Notes under the pieces: generated by a model
What the model saw: only the letters and a program-made list of their open reading frames with translations
What the model was told of the DNA's origin: nothing
The model's database searches: none
Shown here: positions 21,997 to 36,400 of the stretch, piece after piece
Layout: each line of letters opens with the position of its first letter
Numbering within the stretch: position 1 is the first letter of the stretch
Origin: Chlamydoabsidia padenii
Lineage: Eukaryota > Mucoromycota > Mucoromycetes > Mucorales > Cunninghamellaceae
Assembly (NCBI GenBank): GCA_025330725.1
Contig: JAIWND010000008.1
Coordinates: 744,001-808,000, forward strand
DNA: 64,000 nucleotides
Direction: 5' to 3'
Position numbers and translations under genes: made by a program

Positions 21997-23512
21997 GAAG
22001 ATATTCATTGTTAGCCAAGTCTTGATCATTATGGCAAGTTAATCCTTACCTTGTATTCAAAGTTTTGAGCAGCAACAAGAGGATTCAATAGAGCGACACC
22101 AGCCGTCCCAGCCATTGCCCGAATTTCACCACATGCACCCGCCACATTGCTGTTGATATCAAACGCCTTCCAGAGATGATAAATCGAGGTATGGCCAGGC
22201 TTGGTACCAACATCAATCAAACAACAAACGTTAGGTTGAATCAAAGGACCAAAAGCTTGGAAAAACCATCGATGAGAGTTGATCTTCTTTTGATTCTTTT
22301 CCTTGAGACAAAAGAGCATTTGGCATGGCACCATTCCTTTATCAGCCCCCCGGAATTGCATATCAGGATCCACAGATAATTGTGTTGTGTACTATTAAAT
22401 AATGAGTGAGGTTAGTTCCACAGAATCTTATTGGAGTTCCAAAAAAATCACTAAACTTACTTCATAAATATGTGCTGTGACAGGTTTGCCATTCACCACG
22501 TTCTTAGCCACACCATCTTGATAAACCCCAAGTGTCGCCAAGAGTGATAAAGTCCGAGGATTAATCTTGTTACGACCATCAGAGACAATACATACAGTAA
22601 CCTTTTTCCATCCTTCCACACCCCTAGAATACATAAACCATATTAGGACAAATGTTATTGTTATTCATTTAACTATATGCTTACCAAGTTTTTGATCGTT
22701 CTCGAGTACAAAGATGAGCAATGTTTTTCATCACACCATGCATAGTACGAGCAAACAGGACTTCATCTTCCTATAAAAAATCAATAAATAGGGACAGGTT
22801 ACACACAAGAGCCAAGCTAAGCCATACCCCCTCCCTCCTCTTTTTGTCTACTTACATTATACATCGTTAGGACAATGAAGAGTTCCGTTTTACGTTCCAA
22901 GAGTTGTTGACGTAGAGTATATCCTTCATCACCGAAATCCTTAGGATCGCAAGTAGCACCAGTGTAACGCATATGAGTGAATTCTTTATCATCTTTCAAA
23001 GGCACCGATTGTAAGTAACGAGTAGGTACAGGACAATCCAACACCAAGTTACCACGAGTCAATTTCACCTTTCGAGCTAGAAGAAGAAGAGAGGGTTTGT
23101 TAGTTGAGTATATGAGAATGATAAAAGGTTAGTACTTACTGGTCTTGTATCGACGGACTTGACGACGAGGAGCAGCACCGTAATGAAGATTGGGAGAGTC
23201 AGGTACACCAGGGAAAGAAGGACCTTGTGGAGATGGAGCAAAGTTGGCATGAGGAGAAGGTTGACCATAAGGAGATGGAGGACCGCCGCCAAGAGGAGGA
23301 GCACTAGGCATACCAGAAGGAGGATACCCACCAAGGTCAGTGTTGTGAAGTAAAGGTTGATGATCAAAGCCAGGTCCAGCGCCGTGTCCAGGTTGTTCTT
23401 GAGGATAAGGATCAGCAAAAGGAGAAGAGCGATCCATTTCATGAGCTGTAAACTGATTCAAGGGATATTGATCGTAGTCCGACTTCCCAGTAGGAGGATT
23501 GTTGGGATACAT
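20422..23512 (-). CDS. Chitin synthase, class I/II type (GT2)
   Basis: Exons 23512-23140, 23076-22856, 22770-22685, 22623-22461, 22391-22050, 21954-21655, 21591-21412 and 21351-20422 give 864 residues. The N-terminal 120 residues are Pro/Gly-rich and disordered. The conserved chitin synthase N-domain ([14 protein letters not shown]) and the GT2 core follow, with [23 protein letters not shown], a [11 protein letters not shown] stretch, [12 protein letters not shown] and the product-binding QRRRWLNGS. About seven C-terminal membrane segments follow. [10 protein letters not shown] is typical of class I-III enzymes. It makes chitin from UDP-GlcNAc across the plasma membrane. No clean copy of the dispersed element is found in its near promoter. 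Confidence 0.93.
21961..21991 (+). repeat. (TA)n microsatellite in an intron
   Basis: About 15 TA dinucleotides within the chitin synthase intron between exons ending at 22050 and starting at 21954. Confidence 0.9.
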
Positions 23513-25032
23513 TGTAAGTCTTGACTTGAGGGTACGTTCCTAATGTAAAAGGCTTTTTTTTTTTAATACAAGTATGAATAGGTGAATTACAAAAAAAAAA
23601 AAAAAAAAGAGAGAGAGAGAGAGGGAAGAAAAGGGCGACAAAGAAAAAAAAAAAGGGATTTTGGCTGATGTGTGTAACTATATTCCATTTATTTTCAATC
23701 GCCGACCTGAGAAAGAAAAAAAGTTAAAAATAACCTTTCACGCCGCCTGAGTACTGTAGATGATCGCACTACCTGGTTTTTGCGGACTTTGAAGTTCCTT
23801 TTTATGTTCTTTAGATAGTTTAGGTAATAAAACGGCACCTAAATGAATGAACATCATTGGCCAAACATCTCCATCTGTCCTTGAACCTTTTTTTTTCCAT
23901 CTGCAACTTTGAAATCAGGCAGGCGGGTTTTCAAAAAAAATGGAAATCCGATATTCATGCAAAAAAAAAATTCTGTTCAAAGTTGGTAAGGGGCGATACA
24001 TGTATCTAGTTTATTAGGTTAAAGTAAGATAAAATTACCAATACATGCTAGACTTTGCTGTGCTCACAATGTGCTTTACCCCAGTGTTCCTGTCCATGTC
24101 TATTATGATCTCTGGCTTCAGATCTTCTGATCATTGGATTGTGGGTGTAATTTTGTAACATTGCACGTATTGCTTCCCACCCAACTTGAACAATTTTCCA
24201 ATTGCCAAGGGACGGTAGGACATGGCACGTATCTGTGAAGAGAATACGGCACACATTCCTTCAGCTAGCTTTTTTTCGGTGTATGTGCATCAGTTGAAGC
24301 GCTGTTTCAGTTTAAACGCCGTTCTAAAAGGAGTTTCTGCTCGAGAGCACGCTTTTCCACTAATCACATTAGCGAAGAGCAATAATTACCCCATTTCATC
24401 TCCAGAAATCCGTTGGTATGATTAGTAAATGGTGAGCTTGGCATATAAGTACCAAAAAAAAAATTCAGTAATGTGATGATTGAAAAAGACTGAGAGGGGG
24501 CATGCATCAGGAAAATTGAAAACCCGGCAGATCCTGATTAAATCAACAAAAAAAAAAAAACCCGCCCTGAAATGCTTAATTCTGGATAAATGACTGGTGT
24601 CACATCATTAGAAGAGATGGTACACAATAGAGTATGAGCCAAAAGGCGGCGATACACTAGTCTATAAATGATTCTGGTTGTCAAATGGTACCTGATTGGC
24701 AGACCAGTAATATCGATTTGATATCCTTTCAGGATATAAAACCTTAAGTCTTCATGACTCGACTTTATAGTCAAACCAATCGTATGTACTGTACAGTATT
24801 GCAACTGTTTAAAAGTAAAAGACAAGTCAAGTGCATATGTAATGAATAAGTATGAAGATCATACACAATGTTTTATTTTAAAAATGATAAGAATATAAGA
24901 GACGGCGCTACGTAACTAAAAGATGGTAGTAAGCAGAAACAAAGATAAAGGGGAGGGGTGGTTATTGATGAATAAACTATAAAATGAGGAATGAGAGAGG
25001 TGGGATAAAAGTAAAAAAGGAAGAGACTATAT
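23513..25032. other. 1.5-kb gene-free block
   Basis: The left part is the chitin synthase promoter (poly(A) and GA tracts at 23590-23650). Motif variants occur at about 23921-23936 (ggcgggttttcaaaa), 24516-24528 and 24556-24567. An open frame on the minus strand at 24048-24254 is not recognisable and has no splice context. No transposon ends seen. Confidence 0.45.
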
Positions 25033-27894
25033 CTAGAGGGCTTCGTCTTCGTCCATGGTGGAGGGTAGTTCGGAGGGCTTGACCATACCAGGAATACTAA
25101 GAGCTTTTTCACGTTCAGCTTTTCGTTTGCTTTCCATTTCGGCTTCCTTTTCTTCAAGATAAAGTTCTGCGTTTTCACCAGCAAATTCTTTTAGTTGAAT
25201 AAGGAAATCACGGACTTCCAACTTGAATTTTGCAGGAGAGCTGTTGTATTCAAACATGGCCATAACAAACACCTTGATTTGACCACTAAGTAAGCAAATT
25301 TGAATCAAGTTAGTAGCCGACATGTATGAACCTATTTCCTCCTTACCTTTGTAAATGGGGGAATGCATTTTGCAATAGAGCTGTAACATATCCCTCTAAA
25401 AATTGAGCATTAGACATCGCCGGGTCAGATACTTGAGAAGGATCGAATAAGGGAACTTGAATTTGATTGTTTGTTACTAGATGGAAGAGTTGAGCCAATA
25501 CTTCAGTTTGTCCCTTGAATCCTAAAAGAAGAGAGATAAACAGTTATGAGATCATCCAGTTACCCATCCCCCCCTTTTCTTTTGGTTTTCTTTGACTTAC
25601 CACTTTTGTGATCACGATCTGTCAATACAAAGAAGATGTCTTGAAGTATACTGAGGTAGTAGTTTTGGTAAAAGCCACCAGCAATAGATGGATCAGTACG
25701 ACTGATGTTATCCACTAATTCACCACATATTTGGAGCCCAGTATCAGCAATATCCCGCATGGTATGTTTAAATCCCCATACAATACTATCGATGACCAAT
25801 TTGAATTGCGCGGGTGCAAGATCCAGAAGAGCTACAAAAAAAAAAAAAAAAAAAATCAATGTGTCAATGTGTCAATCAAGACGAGTCAATTCCAATTTAA
25901 TTTACCTTGGAAGCATTGCTGGTTGATGGCACGAAGCATATTGTAGAATCCAGTGCGGTGTTCAGGGAATTCGGAGAAGTCCTTGGTGATCATATTTAAT
26001 GTTGGTTCAAAGGTTGCTTCGAGGATAAGTGGCACACGAGGAGTAATCAGGTTCTGATAACATAAAAAAAAGCCCCAATGATTAGTTGTTTTTCTTTTTC
26101 ATCAGCATCGTCGTTTTCTTTTATAGACTTACGCCGAGTTTGGTTACCATAGTAGCTAGCACACTGAGCACTTCAGCATCCTTTGCAATGTCCACACCTT
26201 GTCTGTAATCCAATAAGACTGCTTCAAAGAAAGGACCAACCATGTTATCATTGACGGCAGTGAGATCCTTGGCACATGCAACATAAGTATCCACCAGCTT
26301 GAGAATTTCCTTCTTGATGGACCGCAATCCCCGGATTTTAGGTGTCTTGGTTGCAATAACCCCTATTAGAAGCAAATAGCAAAGGTGAATTAGAATATGT
26401 GTCACCCTTTCGCCCTGTATTTTAAAAAACTTACCTTGAGATGTCACTTCTTCGGAGACCATGTTACCAACAATACCATAGAGAGCGAGAAAATCACTAT
26501 AAAGTTTGCTGATCTGAGTAATGAACGCGGGTCCAACAGAGCTACAAGCAGAGACATTGGTTTTCAATACGTTTTGGAGAATCTTGATTTCATTGGAACT
26601 ATTCAGAATGTTGACATTTTGCTTGGCCAGGACCATGATACCATTCCACTATAATATAACAGTCAGGATTTAGCAAGTTGATTAGTTACTGATGCTTCCT
26701 TCCCCCCCTTTCTTCAGCTCCTGTACTTACAGCCATATTGGGCATTTCCATAAACTTGGCGATCAAGCGTTCCTGGGTGGACTTTTTGGTTTGAGCAGAG
26801 ATCATGTATCCTACCGCTTCATAAAAGGTGTGAATCTATAACAAAAAAAATAATAATAATACCGTGAGTATCATTTCGATTCAGAGATATTGTTTTCTTC
26901 GACTTACCTGACTAGGTGACAAATCAGAAGTAATTTGTGCAATGTTGTTAAGGATTTCCTCGATGAAGGGTTCTCGTTCGCCAGCCTGTTGTTCAACAAA
27001 GTAACGCATACATTTTTGAGAGATCTTGATGAATGTGTCACATGCCATATCTTGAACACCTTCATGAGATTCATGCATGAATTCAAACAACTTGTTAACC
27101 ACCGTCTTGAGGAATTTCCAGTGAGCTTTTAGGAATCGAGGGTATTGACCGACAGTATACATAATGTTGGATGCCACCACAGCCTTGTTATCTTTGCCGC
27201 GCTTCATTTCACAAAGACTGAGGAGTTCCTTGATCACCGTCACCAAGAATCGTTTTTCAGTTTCTTCGTTCATTGCACCAGAGATAGATCCAATAGCCCA
27301 GCACAATTTGTTCAAGTTTTGCCACGACCATTCAGAGCCATCCATCTTTAGATAAAAATAAGAGAGTGTTTAGCAACGATTTGGTTTCCATGTTCATTTA
27401 CTCCTTCCTATGCCATTATATCATTACCTGTCGTTGAAGTTTGCTAGTCATTATATCTTCAGTATCGGCGACATCAAGATTGGTCAGATACACCAAGACC
27501 TCCTTCATGCTTTTGTACAAGACAATGGTATCACTTTCCTTGAGAGATTCACGCACAATTTCCCCTTCGTCATTTTCGACAACCAGTACCTTGATAATCA
27601 AACAAACAAACAAACAATTATTAAGTATATTGCCATTCTATACGACATCCTAGTATCCATGTTTTGTATCCTTTATATCAACTTACTTCTTCAGGCTTCA
27701 CCATTCGTTCAATCATTACTGTTCGTAGATTCGAGAGGATGTCAGTGTAAAGAGCTTTCCTAGGTCGATATCCCTGAGATCCTGACAGATCCAACAATGA
27801 CATATCAGCTTGAGGTGCGAGGCGGATTTCTTCAAAGAGTTCTTGTACCTTTTCATAAATAAGGGTGTTAGTTCGAGTAGCTGGTTATACCCTT

Positions 27895-27926
<32 letters not shown>

Positions 27927-29574
27927 CAATTGAGCCCAGTATTCCAAACAAATCTTGAAGACTTCACGATCATCTACACGAGAGATTTTGATGAGGTAGT
28001 AGTGTGCATTCATTAGCAAGTTTTGGCTATCAGGGATTTGTTCGACAACCTAAAAGACAATAATCCGTCATTAGTATCAATGTAAAAAGGATAGATTTGA
28101 TGTACTTACCCTGAGATGAGAGCTTAGGAAGCTTGTGAGGAATAAGGCCAGGTTTTGGACAAACTCTTGATCATCATCACTGCTGTTTTCATATACTTGG
28201 GCAATATCTATTACAAATAAGACAAGTTCAATTATAGTCACATTAAATCATTATTTTTACTTTTTCCCTACCTGTGCTTGGTGGAATCATTGTATTCACG
28301 GCAGTAAGCACACTATTGAATAAGAAGCAGATCTTTTCGTTATAGTTGTTGTTCATCTGGAGGCCACCAATTTCAGTCAAGCATTTCAGGGTCACATTTC
28401 GGAATTGAGGGATTTCGAAAAACTATATACAAATATATAAAAAGGGGGTGAATGATTAGTTCATCATCGTTATAAGTCCACTACTTACTCTATTCCTAAG
28501 GACATCGATCAAATCAGTTTCAAAGATATAACCAAGAGGGATCCAATTCAAGAAGCGAAGCAAAGTTTCCAAAGTCGCCATGATCAAGCTTGGTTTTTGA
28601 GCACGGTCCAATACTTCTTTACAAAGTCGATAGATTTCAGCGAATTCACCACACATTTGATTTCGCAAGTTGGTTGTTTTAAGCTGGGTCATCTGTTCAG
28701 CTGAGTAATCAAAGATTTCTTCACTATATTAAAAGTAAAAAGGAGGCAGTTAGTAAAGTGGATGATCAAATTTCTATTTCGTGATCATTACCTAAGTAGC
28801 TTCAGAATAGCCATGTTATTTTCACACAAAGGTAAGCTTGCTTTACTGGAGGTCACAATTTCAGGGATGAAGGTGGGCCAATTGCGAGGCCATTCTTGTT
28901 TCAGAATCTAGGAGAATCAAAGGTGAGATATCGTTATTAATCATCCTATCATCATATCATACTATATGATACATACCTGCACCAATACAATGTTCAATTT
29001 GCTAATATAAGCACGTTCCTTGGCCAAAGTATTTTCATCAGAGGTGGTCTTCACAATAACAGAGACGATAAAGTTACGGATAGCTAAAAAGAAGATATTA
29101 GTTTATGGATTCTTGTCAGTATACAATACACAACCTCTTTCCTTCCTTCCTTACCTTCACGACTTTCCGCAACCAAGGTATTCCATCTCGTTTGGATAAA
29201 CTTTTCCAAAATTTGTAGGGCAATAAACTATATATATATAAAGAAGAGGTTAATGGTATGTTAGGTCAGATACAAAATAGTGATAATGCAGTTGCTTACT
29301 TTAGTTTGAGGTACGTTAGAATGTTCGAGAATGTTGTCGACCTTTGTCCAGGCTTCTTCGTGATCTTGGAATTGGGTCAATAGTTGTTGAGCTACTTGTT
29401 GCTTTTACGGCAAGACCAAATATATGAAGAGTTAATAAAGAGAGGATATCATGTTTCCAAAAGGTAAACCTGTATACTTACATCATTACCAGAGCCAGTA
29501 TAAAAGGTGAGAACCACCTGGTCCAAAGCAGCAATATCCAGTTCTTTGCTAAAGTCTAGAATGCCTTCCGCCAT
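25033..29574 (-). CDS. XPO1: Exportin-1 (CRM1/Xpo1) nuclear export receptor
   Basis: A many-exon gene of roughly 1,075 residues, starting [19 protein letters not shown] at 29574 and ending with the acidic STMDEDEAL tail. The central segment is almost colinear with human XPO1: [20 protein letters not shown], then [18 protein letters not shown] and [20 protein letters not shown]1 binds leucine-rich export signals with RanGTP and carries proteins and ribosomal subunits out of the nucleus. The cysteine in ISQKCM aligns with human Cys528, the target of leptomycin B; S. cerevisiae has Thr there. Introns are short and regular, with donors mostly GTAAGT-like. A motif variant lies 142 bp upstream of the ATG. 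Confidence 0.95.
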
Positions 29575-29715
29575 TGTTCTGTTGTTATTGTAAATGAATT
29601 TATCTACCACAAGGATCGGTTAATGTAAACGCGCCGAAAGAGGGAAGAATAATGAATAAAGAACGAAAAAAAATGAAAGCTGCGACCTTTTTATTTTTTA
29701 TTTTTCTCAAGCTCA

Positions 29716-29730
29716 TTTTTCAAATGCCGA
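29716..29730 (+). promoter_or_regulatory. Dispersed element variant upstream of XPO1
   Basis: tttttcaaatgccga lies 142 bp upstream of the minus-strand ATG. Confidence 0.4.
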
Positions 29731-30093
29731 CATGAAACTGATATAATCTAATTGGTGAGCTCCTCTTAGCCGTTTTGCTTACAAAGACAAGGAAGCACCA
29801 TCTCTGACAAAAAGATTATGATGACATGCTCATAAGAGTCTTGTATGATAGTGAATGGTATGAATCTGTTTGATGAATGATACAATGCATTTCCATCCAT
29901 CAGTAGGAGTTTGTATGATTGTTTTAGGTGATCCTCGCATCTGAGACCATAATCATACAAGTGGGATTGCTTTTGATTGATGCTTCGTTTGATCTAATTG
30001 ATTGGTAGTCGGTTTTTTTCCGGTTCAAAAAAAAGCGCATTGTGTAGACTTTTGCATTGACTTGATTGAGGGAGGGGTAGGCATCCCCTAGCA

Positions 30094-30108
30094 CTTTCAA
30101 ATCCCGAC
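30094..30108 (+). promoter_or_regulatory. Dispersed element upstream of DNAJC11-like gene
   Basis: ctttcaaatcccgac followed by attttttt lies 103 bp upstream of the plus-strand ATG. Confidence 0.5.
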
Positions 30109-30210
30109 ATTTTTTTAATTTTTCAACGGACTGGCAATCAATTTTGGTTGAACCTCTTTCTTTCTTTCTTTCTTTCAACACTCTACAACTTTTATTTACC
30201 TTCTCTCTGT

Positions 30211-33110
30211 ATGGATCCTTACGAGAATACTTCAGGTGACTGGATACATGACGACGATCAGCTCAATGACGTGGACGAATTAGAAAAGTTGGAACAAGAC
30301 CTTATGCCTCAGCCTGACGATTATTACGGGATATTGAACATCTCGAAATCGGTATGTTTAGAATCTCATAAAGAAAAGAGCAGAAACTAATGTATACAAC
30401 ACTCTTTTTTATTTCTATAAATAGGCTACTGACGAAGAAATAAAGCTATCCTACAAGAATCTGTGCCGATCCTTCCACCCAGATAAAGTAAGTAAATCTA
30501 CATTTATGCACACGCATCTAATCGTAAGTGCTGATACTAACTCTTCCTTGATGCATTTTTTTATGACTCTGTTTACACAGCATCATAACGAAGAACATAA
30601 AAGGATTGCTGAAGCTCGATTCCAAGTGATTCAAGAAGCATACGAAGGTTAGTCAATAACAATAACGCACCATGCATGAACTCAACCATTAACCTGTTTG
30701 TCTCTTAGTAATTAGTGACCCTCAAAAGCGTGTGATCTATGACACTTATGGTGAAGAAGGTTTAAAGGCTACCTGGGAAGTGGGACCCAAATTCAAGACA
30801 CCTGAAGAAGTATGACATTGCTATATATATATATATGATATATATATTAAGAAAAACAGTACATCTGACTAAACTACCCTTTTGTATGTTTGTTTGATTA
30901 CCTAGCTTCAAGCCGAATATGAAAAACAAGCTCGATTGAAACGTGAACAAGATTTGGATAACTTGGTCAGATCCCGTGGTGAAGTCCAACTTAGTGTGGA
31001 TGCTACTCAAATCTTTGATCCTTATGAACCTCCTGTCTTCCAATCTTTTGGTCAACCTACTATAACACCCAAGAAAAAAGGACCTCTACATGCACTCACT
31101 AAAGGTCAAGTACAACAATTGTTTATGCGTCATTCATTCGAGGTAAGCAAAAGGATATATCAAACAAGCAGTCTTCCTTTGTAAAAGGGGTGTTGATTTA
31201 TGGTATAATTCTCCCAAATACATTACATCTTTGGCTAATAAACTGATTTATTCATTTAGACACAACTTGGTCCTCAAACGCGTGCTATCTTTGGTGGATC
31301 TATGGCATCACGAAACGGTATGGGTGGTGGCAACATCATGGGCACAATCCGACATTCCGTGTCTCCTAAACTATTCTGCGAAGTAAGTGAAATGAGTGGG
31401 TATTACTACTATCATTGTGACTAATCCTGTTTATTTAATGATGATCTAGTTGAATGCTACTTTACTGAAACCCAGGGGCTTGACATTGAAAACAGTCTAC
31501 AACATGTCATCAGACAGGTAATAATGACACATATCACTATAATAAAATCAATCAATCAAGAATTCTGTTTAACCAACAATTGGCATTTGTATTTTTAGTT
31601 TTTGCAATACCACCGTCCAATCGAAATATATATACTCTCCACCCATTGTGACAGTGACCACAGGACGTCGACTGTTTGCGGCAACAACAGGTTATATCAC
31701 CTACCGATCTGGCGAATGGAGTCTTCTAGGCTGGGGTGGTGATGTATCTCGAAGTATGGACAAGTCTCATGTTGCGCTCGGTTTAACTGGGGTGACTGGC
31801 TCGAAACAAAAAGGCAACTATAGCTGTGAACTTCAGGTAAGGTATATCTAATCATCGCTATTTGAATCAATGCATTGTACTCATATTATTTTACAGACGG
31901 GAATTGTTGCATCTCATTTAGCTGCAGATTATACTCACAAATTGGATCGACAAATGCGTCTTCGTGTGGCAGGGTCTTTCTCAACAGTTGGAGGTCTTAC
32001 AGCAAGTATTGGCAGTGATCACAAGTTATCATCAAATACAAGATTTGCAATGTCCATGGAATGCGGGGTCCCTACCGGTGTAATGATGCAATTCAAGTAA
32101 GTATTATTTAATGCATGTCAAGGCGCGGGATGAGAAATGGCTAACCGGATGATTTTTATTTGATCTTTTTACAGGGTGTCAAGACTTGGACAAAAATTGG
32201 TGGTGCCTATCATACTCTCTTCGGAATTTGATTTTCGATTAACATTCCTCGGTACAGCGATCCCTGCTGCTGTGGCTATGGCGATTGATCAATGGGTGTT
32301 GAAACCAAGAAGACAGAAGCAAATCAAATCGTAAGTACAACAATTTAGTTGTTGTTGTTGTTGGGAACTACCATTGGCCGACAAATTGATCGATCGTTTA
32401 TATATTTTGTTTAGGAAAATTCGGGAACTCCGAGAACAGCATGCTGATATATTGGCCAATCGGAAAGCAGAAGCAGAAGATGCACAAAAACTAGTGACAT
32501 CGGCTGCTGAACGCAAAATGAAGACGGAGGCTGGTAAAAAGGATGGTAAGAATGAAGGAGATAGAAGAAGGGTGGTGGACATATCACACACAGTGCTGTA
32601 CATGCATATCCATATCACTCACATTTTATATCCCTTTTTATTTATTATACCTGTCTACAACTATAGGACTGGTGATTATCAAGGCACTTTATGGACATTT
32701 GGATAACCTCAAGGAAGAAGATGATGGTGATCAAGAAACAGAAGGCGTTGTTGATGTAACTGTGGTCTTACAAGCAATGGTCAACGAGTCTCGACTTACA
32801 ATCCCTAGCGGACATTCAAAGGTAAAAGGCGGTCTCTGAAAACTAGACTCGGGAGTAAAAGATGGAACAGGGACTAACGTTTTTATCATTTTGCTACAAA
32901 CAGACCAACATTTGTGGATTCTATGATCCTTGTCTTGGAGAACAAAAACAACTAAAGGTAGAATACAGATTCCAAAACCAACTTCATCAAGTCACTGTCA
33001 AGGATAATGCCGCTCTTATTGTTCCAATGCGAGGTAAATGAATTAAACAATGAAACCTGTCTAATACAAACATTAACGCAAACATTTATTTGATAGCCCA
33101 CCTCATCTAG
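30211..33110 (+). CDS. DnaJ homologue of DNAJC11 type
   Basis: About a dozen exons, roughly 560 residues, from MDPYENTSGDW at 30211 to a short last exon ending at 33110. A J domain lies near residues 38-105 (DDYYGILNISKSATDEEI, FHPDK with the HPD motif, DPQKRVIYDTYGEEGL). A beta-rich middle region follows (FGGSMASRNGMGGGNIMG, RLFAATTGYITYRSGEW), then a hydrophobic stretch, a charged coiled coil (KIRELREQHADIL) and the C-terminal domain (TNICGFYDPCLGEQKQLKVEYRF). This order is that of DNAJC11, a mitochondrial outer-membrane protein linked to MICOS and cristae organisation in animals; location here is inferred. Splicing of the last exon adds only four residues. Confidence 0.88.
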
Positions 33111-33211
33111 GACCCAAAAACAACAAGCGGTGATTCAATATATTTATAAAACGTGTTACACTGGTTGAATGGATGGCGGGTGGCAAATTTTCTAGGGGCG
33201 ACGGATATGGA

Positions 33212-33246
<35 letters not shown>

Positions 33247-33435
33247 TATATCTCTTCATTTTTTCCCCTTCTCCCTCTTCCCTTCTCCTTTCCCCCCTTT
33301 TACCTTTATTGTTTTATCACTTAGACTTTTTATTCTTCTCACAATAAAAGAAGAAACCCCCCACCACTCTCTTTTTTAACACACATACACACCTTCCCTT
33401 CTTGTCATTGGATCAATCATACCTTTTTTTTAACC
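33111..33435. other. Chitin synthase promoter with long T tract
   Basis: 325 bp with a T run at about 33214-33243, then a C/T-rich leader. No clear copy of the dispersed element. Confidence 0.5.
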
Positions 33436-36400
33436 ATGGCTAATCCTCAAAGAAGCTCAGGCTATGCCCCAGCTTTACGAGGGTATTCGTCGGATCCACG
33501 TATGATGCAACATCCACCACAACAACAGCATCGTCAAAGTACACAACTTGGTCAAACACGGTCAAGTACTTATCTTGGTCAACAGCGCCCCCCTCCAGGC
33601 TCTTACAATATGGAAAACATGGCCCGCCCAAGACCTCCTCCTCATCGACAATCCACTCACCATCCTCTACCAGTCGCTCCAGGTCAACCTCCATTCCAAC
33701 AACAACAGCAGCGTAATATGGATAATCGACAATCTCGTGACTATGTATACCAAGGTCCTCAGGCACAACAACAGCGTCCTCCTGCTCAAAGAATGATGGG
33801 TCGTCCTGGACCAAGACCTGTTGGGGGAACACCACCTAATGCCTACGCCAATAATATTAGCTATTATCAACAGCAACAACTACAACAAGAAGGTGCTTAT
33901 CGTCGCAATACTGTCAGTCGATCAAGATCTCTCTCTCGACCTGAACGACAACGTCCAAAGCAGGGAATGTTCAGAACACCGTCTCAGCAACGTCGTATGA
34001 TTGGAAGTGGTCGACCTGGGCCTGCTGGATCAACCATGATGCATCATTATCAACGCCCTCGGATGAATCCTAATCAACCCATGTCTAACCGACTGCAACA
34101 GCAATTACAACAACAAAATGATGCTTTACTTGGCCAATCTCCTCCCGGTGGTGGACCTGGTGGTATTCCTATGGATCCTCTTCAACAAAAGAAACTGCAA
34201 CAACTTGAAGAAGAAGACAAGCCCAATGTGTTAACGAACTGGTGGTCATGGATGGCTTTTTTGGCAACCTGCTGTATTCCCAACTGGTTTATGCGTGTTT
34301 GCTTAAGAATGCCCAATGCTTTAACACAACAAGCTTGGAGGGAAAAGGTAACTATTATATGAATTGGGCGAATGTTGTTGTATACTTGATTTGAAACTTA
34401 TGACTTTTTTTTTTGTTCAAATTTATAGTTGACACTTTGTTACATCATTCTTTTGCTTTGTGGTGCTCTTGCCTTTGTCACTTATGGTCTCACAGCAACT
34501 CTATGTCCTACGCATGAAACCAATTTGGCATACTCTTCTACTGTTAACGGTGAACGATTACCCATGTGGCGATCTGATGTACGGGTATTAGGTCGTGTGT
34601 ACGCTTTGGATGATATGAAACAATTCTTTGGGTCTAAAGGACTAAACTTCACCAATGATTATGAAAACATGGATATTTCAAGTATATTTGATGGTGACAC
34701 GAACGGTGCATGTACTTCTTTTGATTCCGGCTCTTCGACAACTTTGGGTGATTGTACTCTCTATAGTCCTTATGGTAAATTGATAAATCTAATCGAACAC
34801 GGATCTCATTATTAACTCGTTTATTTTATTTTATCTCTCGACTAGGTGGATCAATCAAACAAAGTGATGGCAAATGTATCTCTGTTAATGAACTGCAAAA
34901 GTACCGTTCAAAGGGCTCTTTGGCTTATACTTGGGATGATTTACGACCTAATGGCGTTGACAAACTGAGTGACAGCGACATGGTAGTCTTGGGCGATTCT
35001 GGTAATCTCTTTTTAGATTAATTCATTATCCGACAACAAACTAATCTTTTTTTTTTTCTTTTTTTAGTGTTGAACTTGACAAAATATTTCAACAGCAATG
35101 ACGACTTTTATGGGGCCAGGGTACGAAGTGCTTTACAAGCAGGCCGCGGTAACGATGCATCCTATGCTCTCTTATTCACACCTGAAGGCAAAAACGCTCG
35201 ACAATGTCTTTTAGCACGATACTCGATCGGGATTATGGAAGTCGATACTGGTGGTTGTATTGCGTCACAAATGATTATGACCATTATGCTGGTGGTGATT
35301 ATTGCCATGATTGTTGTACGGTACTCAATGGCACTGTTATTCCAATGGGTGATTGCAAGTAAATTGGTGAAACCTGGCGGTCGCTCTAACTGGCTTGCTT
35401 GGCGTTCGATTAAAGGAGGGAATGACGATCCTGCCAACCATGTTCCTGGTCCTTACAACAATTATGGTCCAATGAACAATTATGCACGTGGCTCTTCTAC
35501 CTCGGTGAACTCTGGGGTCTCTTCTTCTCGAGGTGGTGCTCCTGCTAGTGAACAAAGCTCTGCCATGGAATTTGGTGGTGGTGTCCATACTGATATTGTC
35601 TCTACCGAACTATATGCGTGCATGTTGGTGACCTGTTACTCTGAAGGGGAAGAAGGACTTCGTATTACCATGGATAGTTTGGCCTCGACAACTTATTCTC
35701 AGAAGCACAAGGTAAAAAAAAAAAAAAAAAAAAAAAAAGGCAATTGAACTGAACACTTTGCTGATCCTTTATTCTCATAGATCTTTTTTGTCATTTGCGA
35801 TGGTCTTATTACTGGTGCCGGTGAAACCAAATCTACCCCTGATATTGTTGTCGATATGATGGATCTTGACCCTACAATGAAAGACCCAAGTCCTTCGTCT
35901 TATTTGGCCATTGCTGATGGTGAAAAACAACTGAACATGGCTAAAGTGGTAAGAGGACAAACAATGATGCAGGAATATGAACAATTGATGATCTTACTTT
36001 TTTTATCCCATGTGTCTATATATATAGTACGCTGGGCACTATAAAGGTGTTCCTTGTATCACCATTGTCAAGTGCGGAACTGAAGAAGAAAAGGGTGCTC
36101 CCAAGGCTGGTAACCGCGGTAAACGTGATTCTCAGGTAAATTAATAGAAAACAGTATACATGCAGGATGCTGGATTCATCTTATTAACCTATGTCATCTT
36201 ACTTTCTCTTCTTTTTTTTTTTTAGTTGATCTTGATGAGCTTCTTCCAACGTGTCTTATTCAATGATCGTCTCTCAGAACTGGATTATGAATTGTTTTGG
36301 AAACTAACCTGGCTGATGAAAGGGGTTACACCAGATAAATTTGAAGTTGTACTCATGGTGGATGCTGATACAAAGGTCCTGCCCGATGCTTTGACATACA

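Larger units (their letters stand above)
29575..30210. other. Divergent promoter region of XPO1 and DNAJC11-like genes
   Basis: 636 bp between two divergent starts, holding one element near each gene (29716-29730 and 30094-30108) and T-rich tracts. No coding signal was recognised. Confidence 0.6.

Noticed and set aside
24048..24254. Minus-strand open frame of 68 codons
   Set aside because: No recognisable family, no splice or promoter context, composition close to background.
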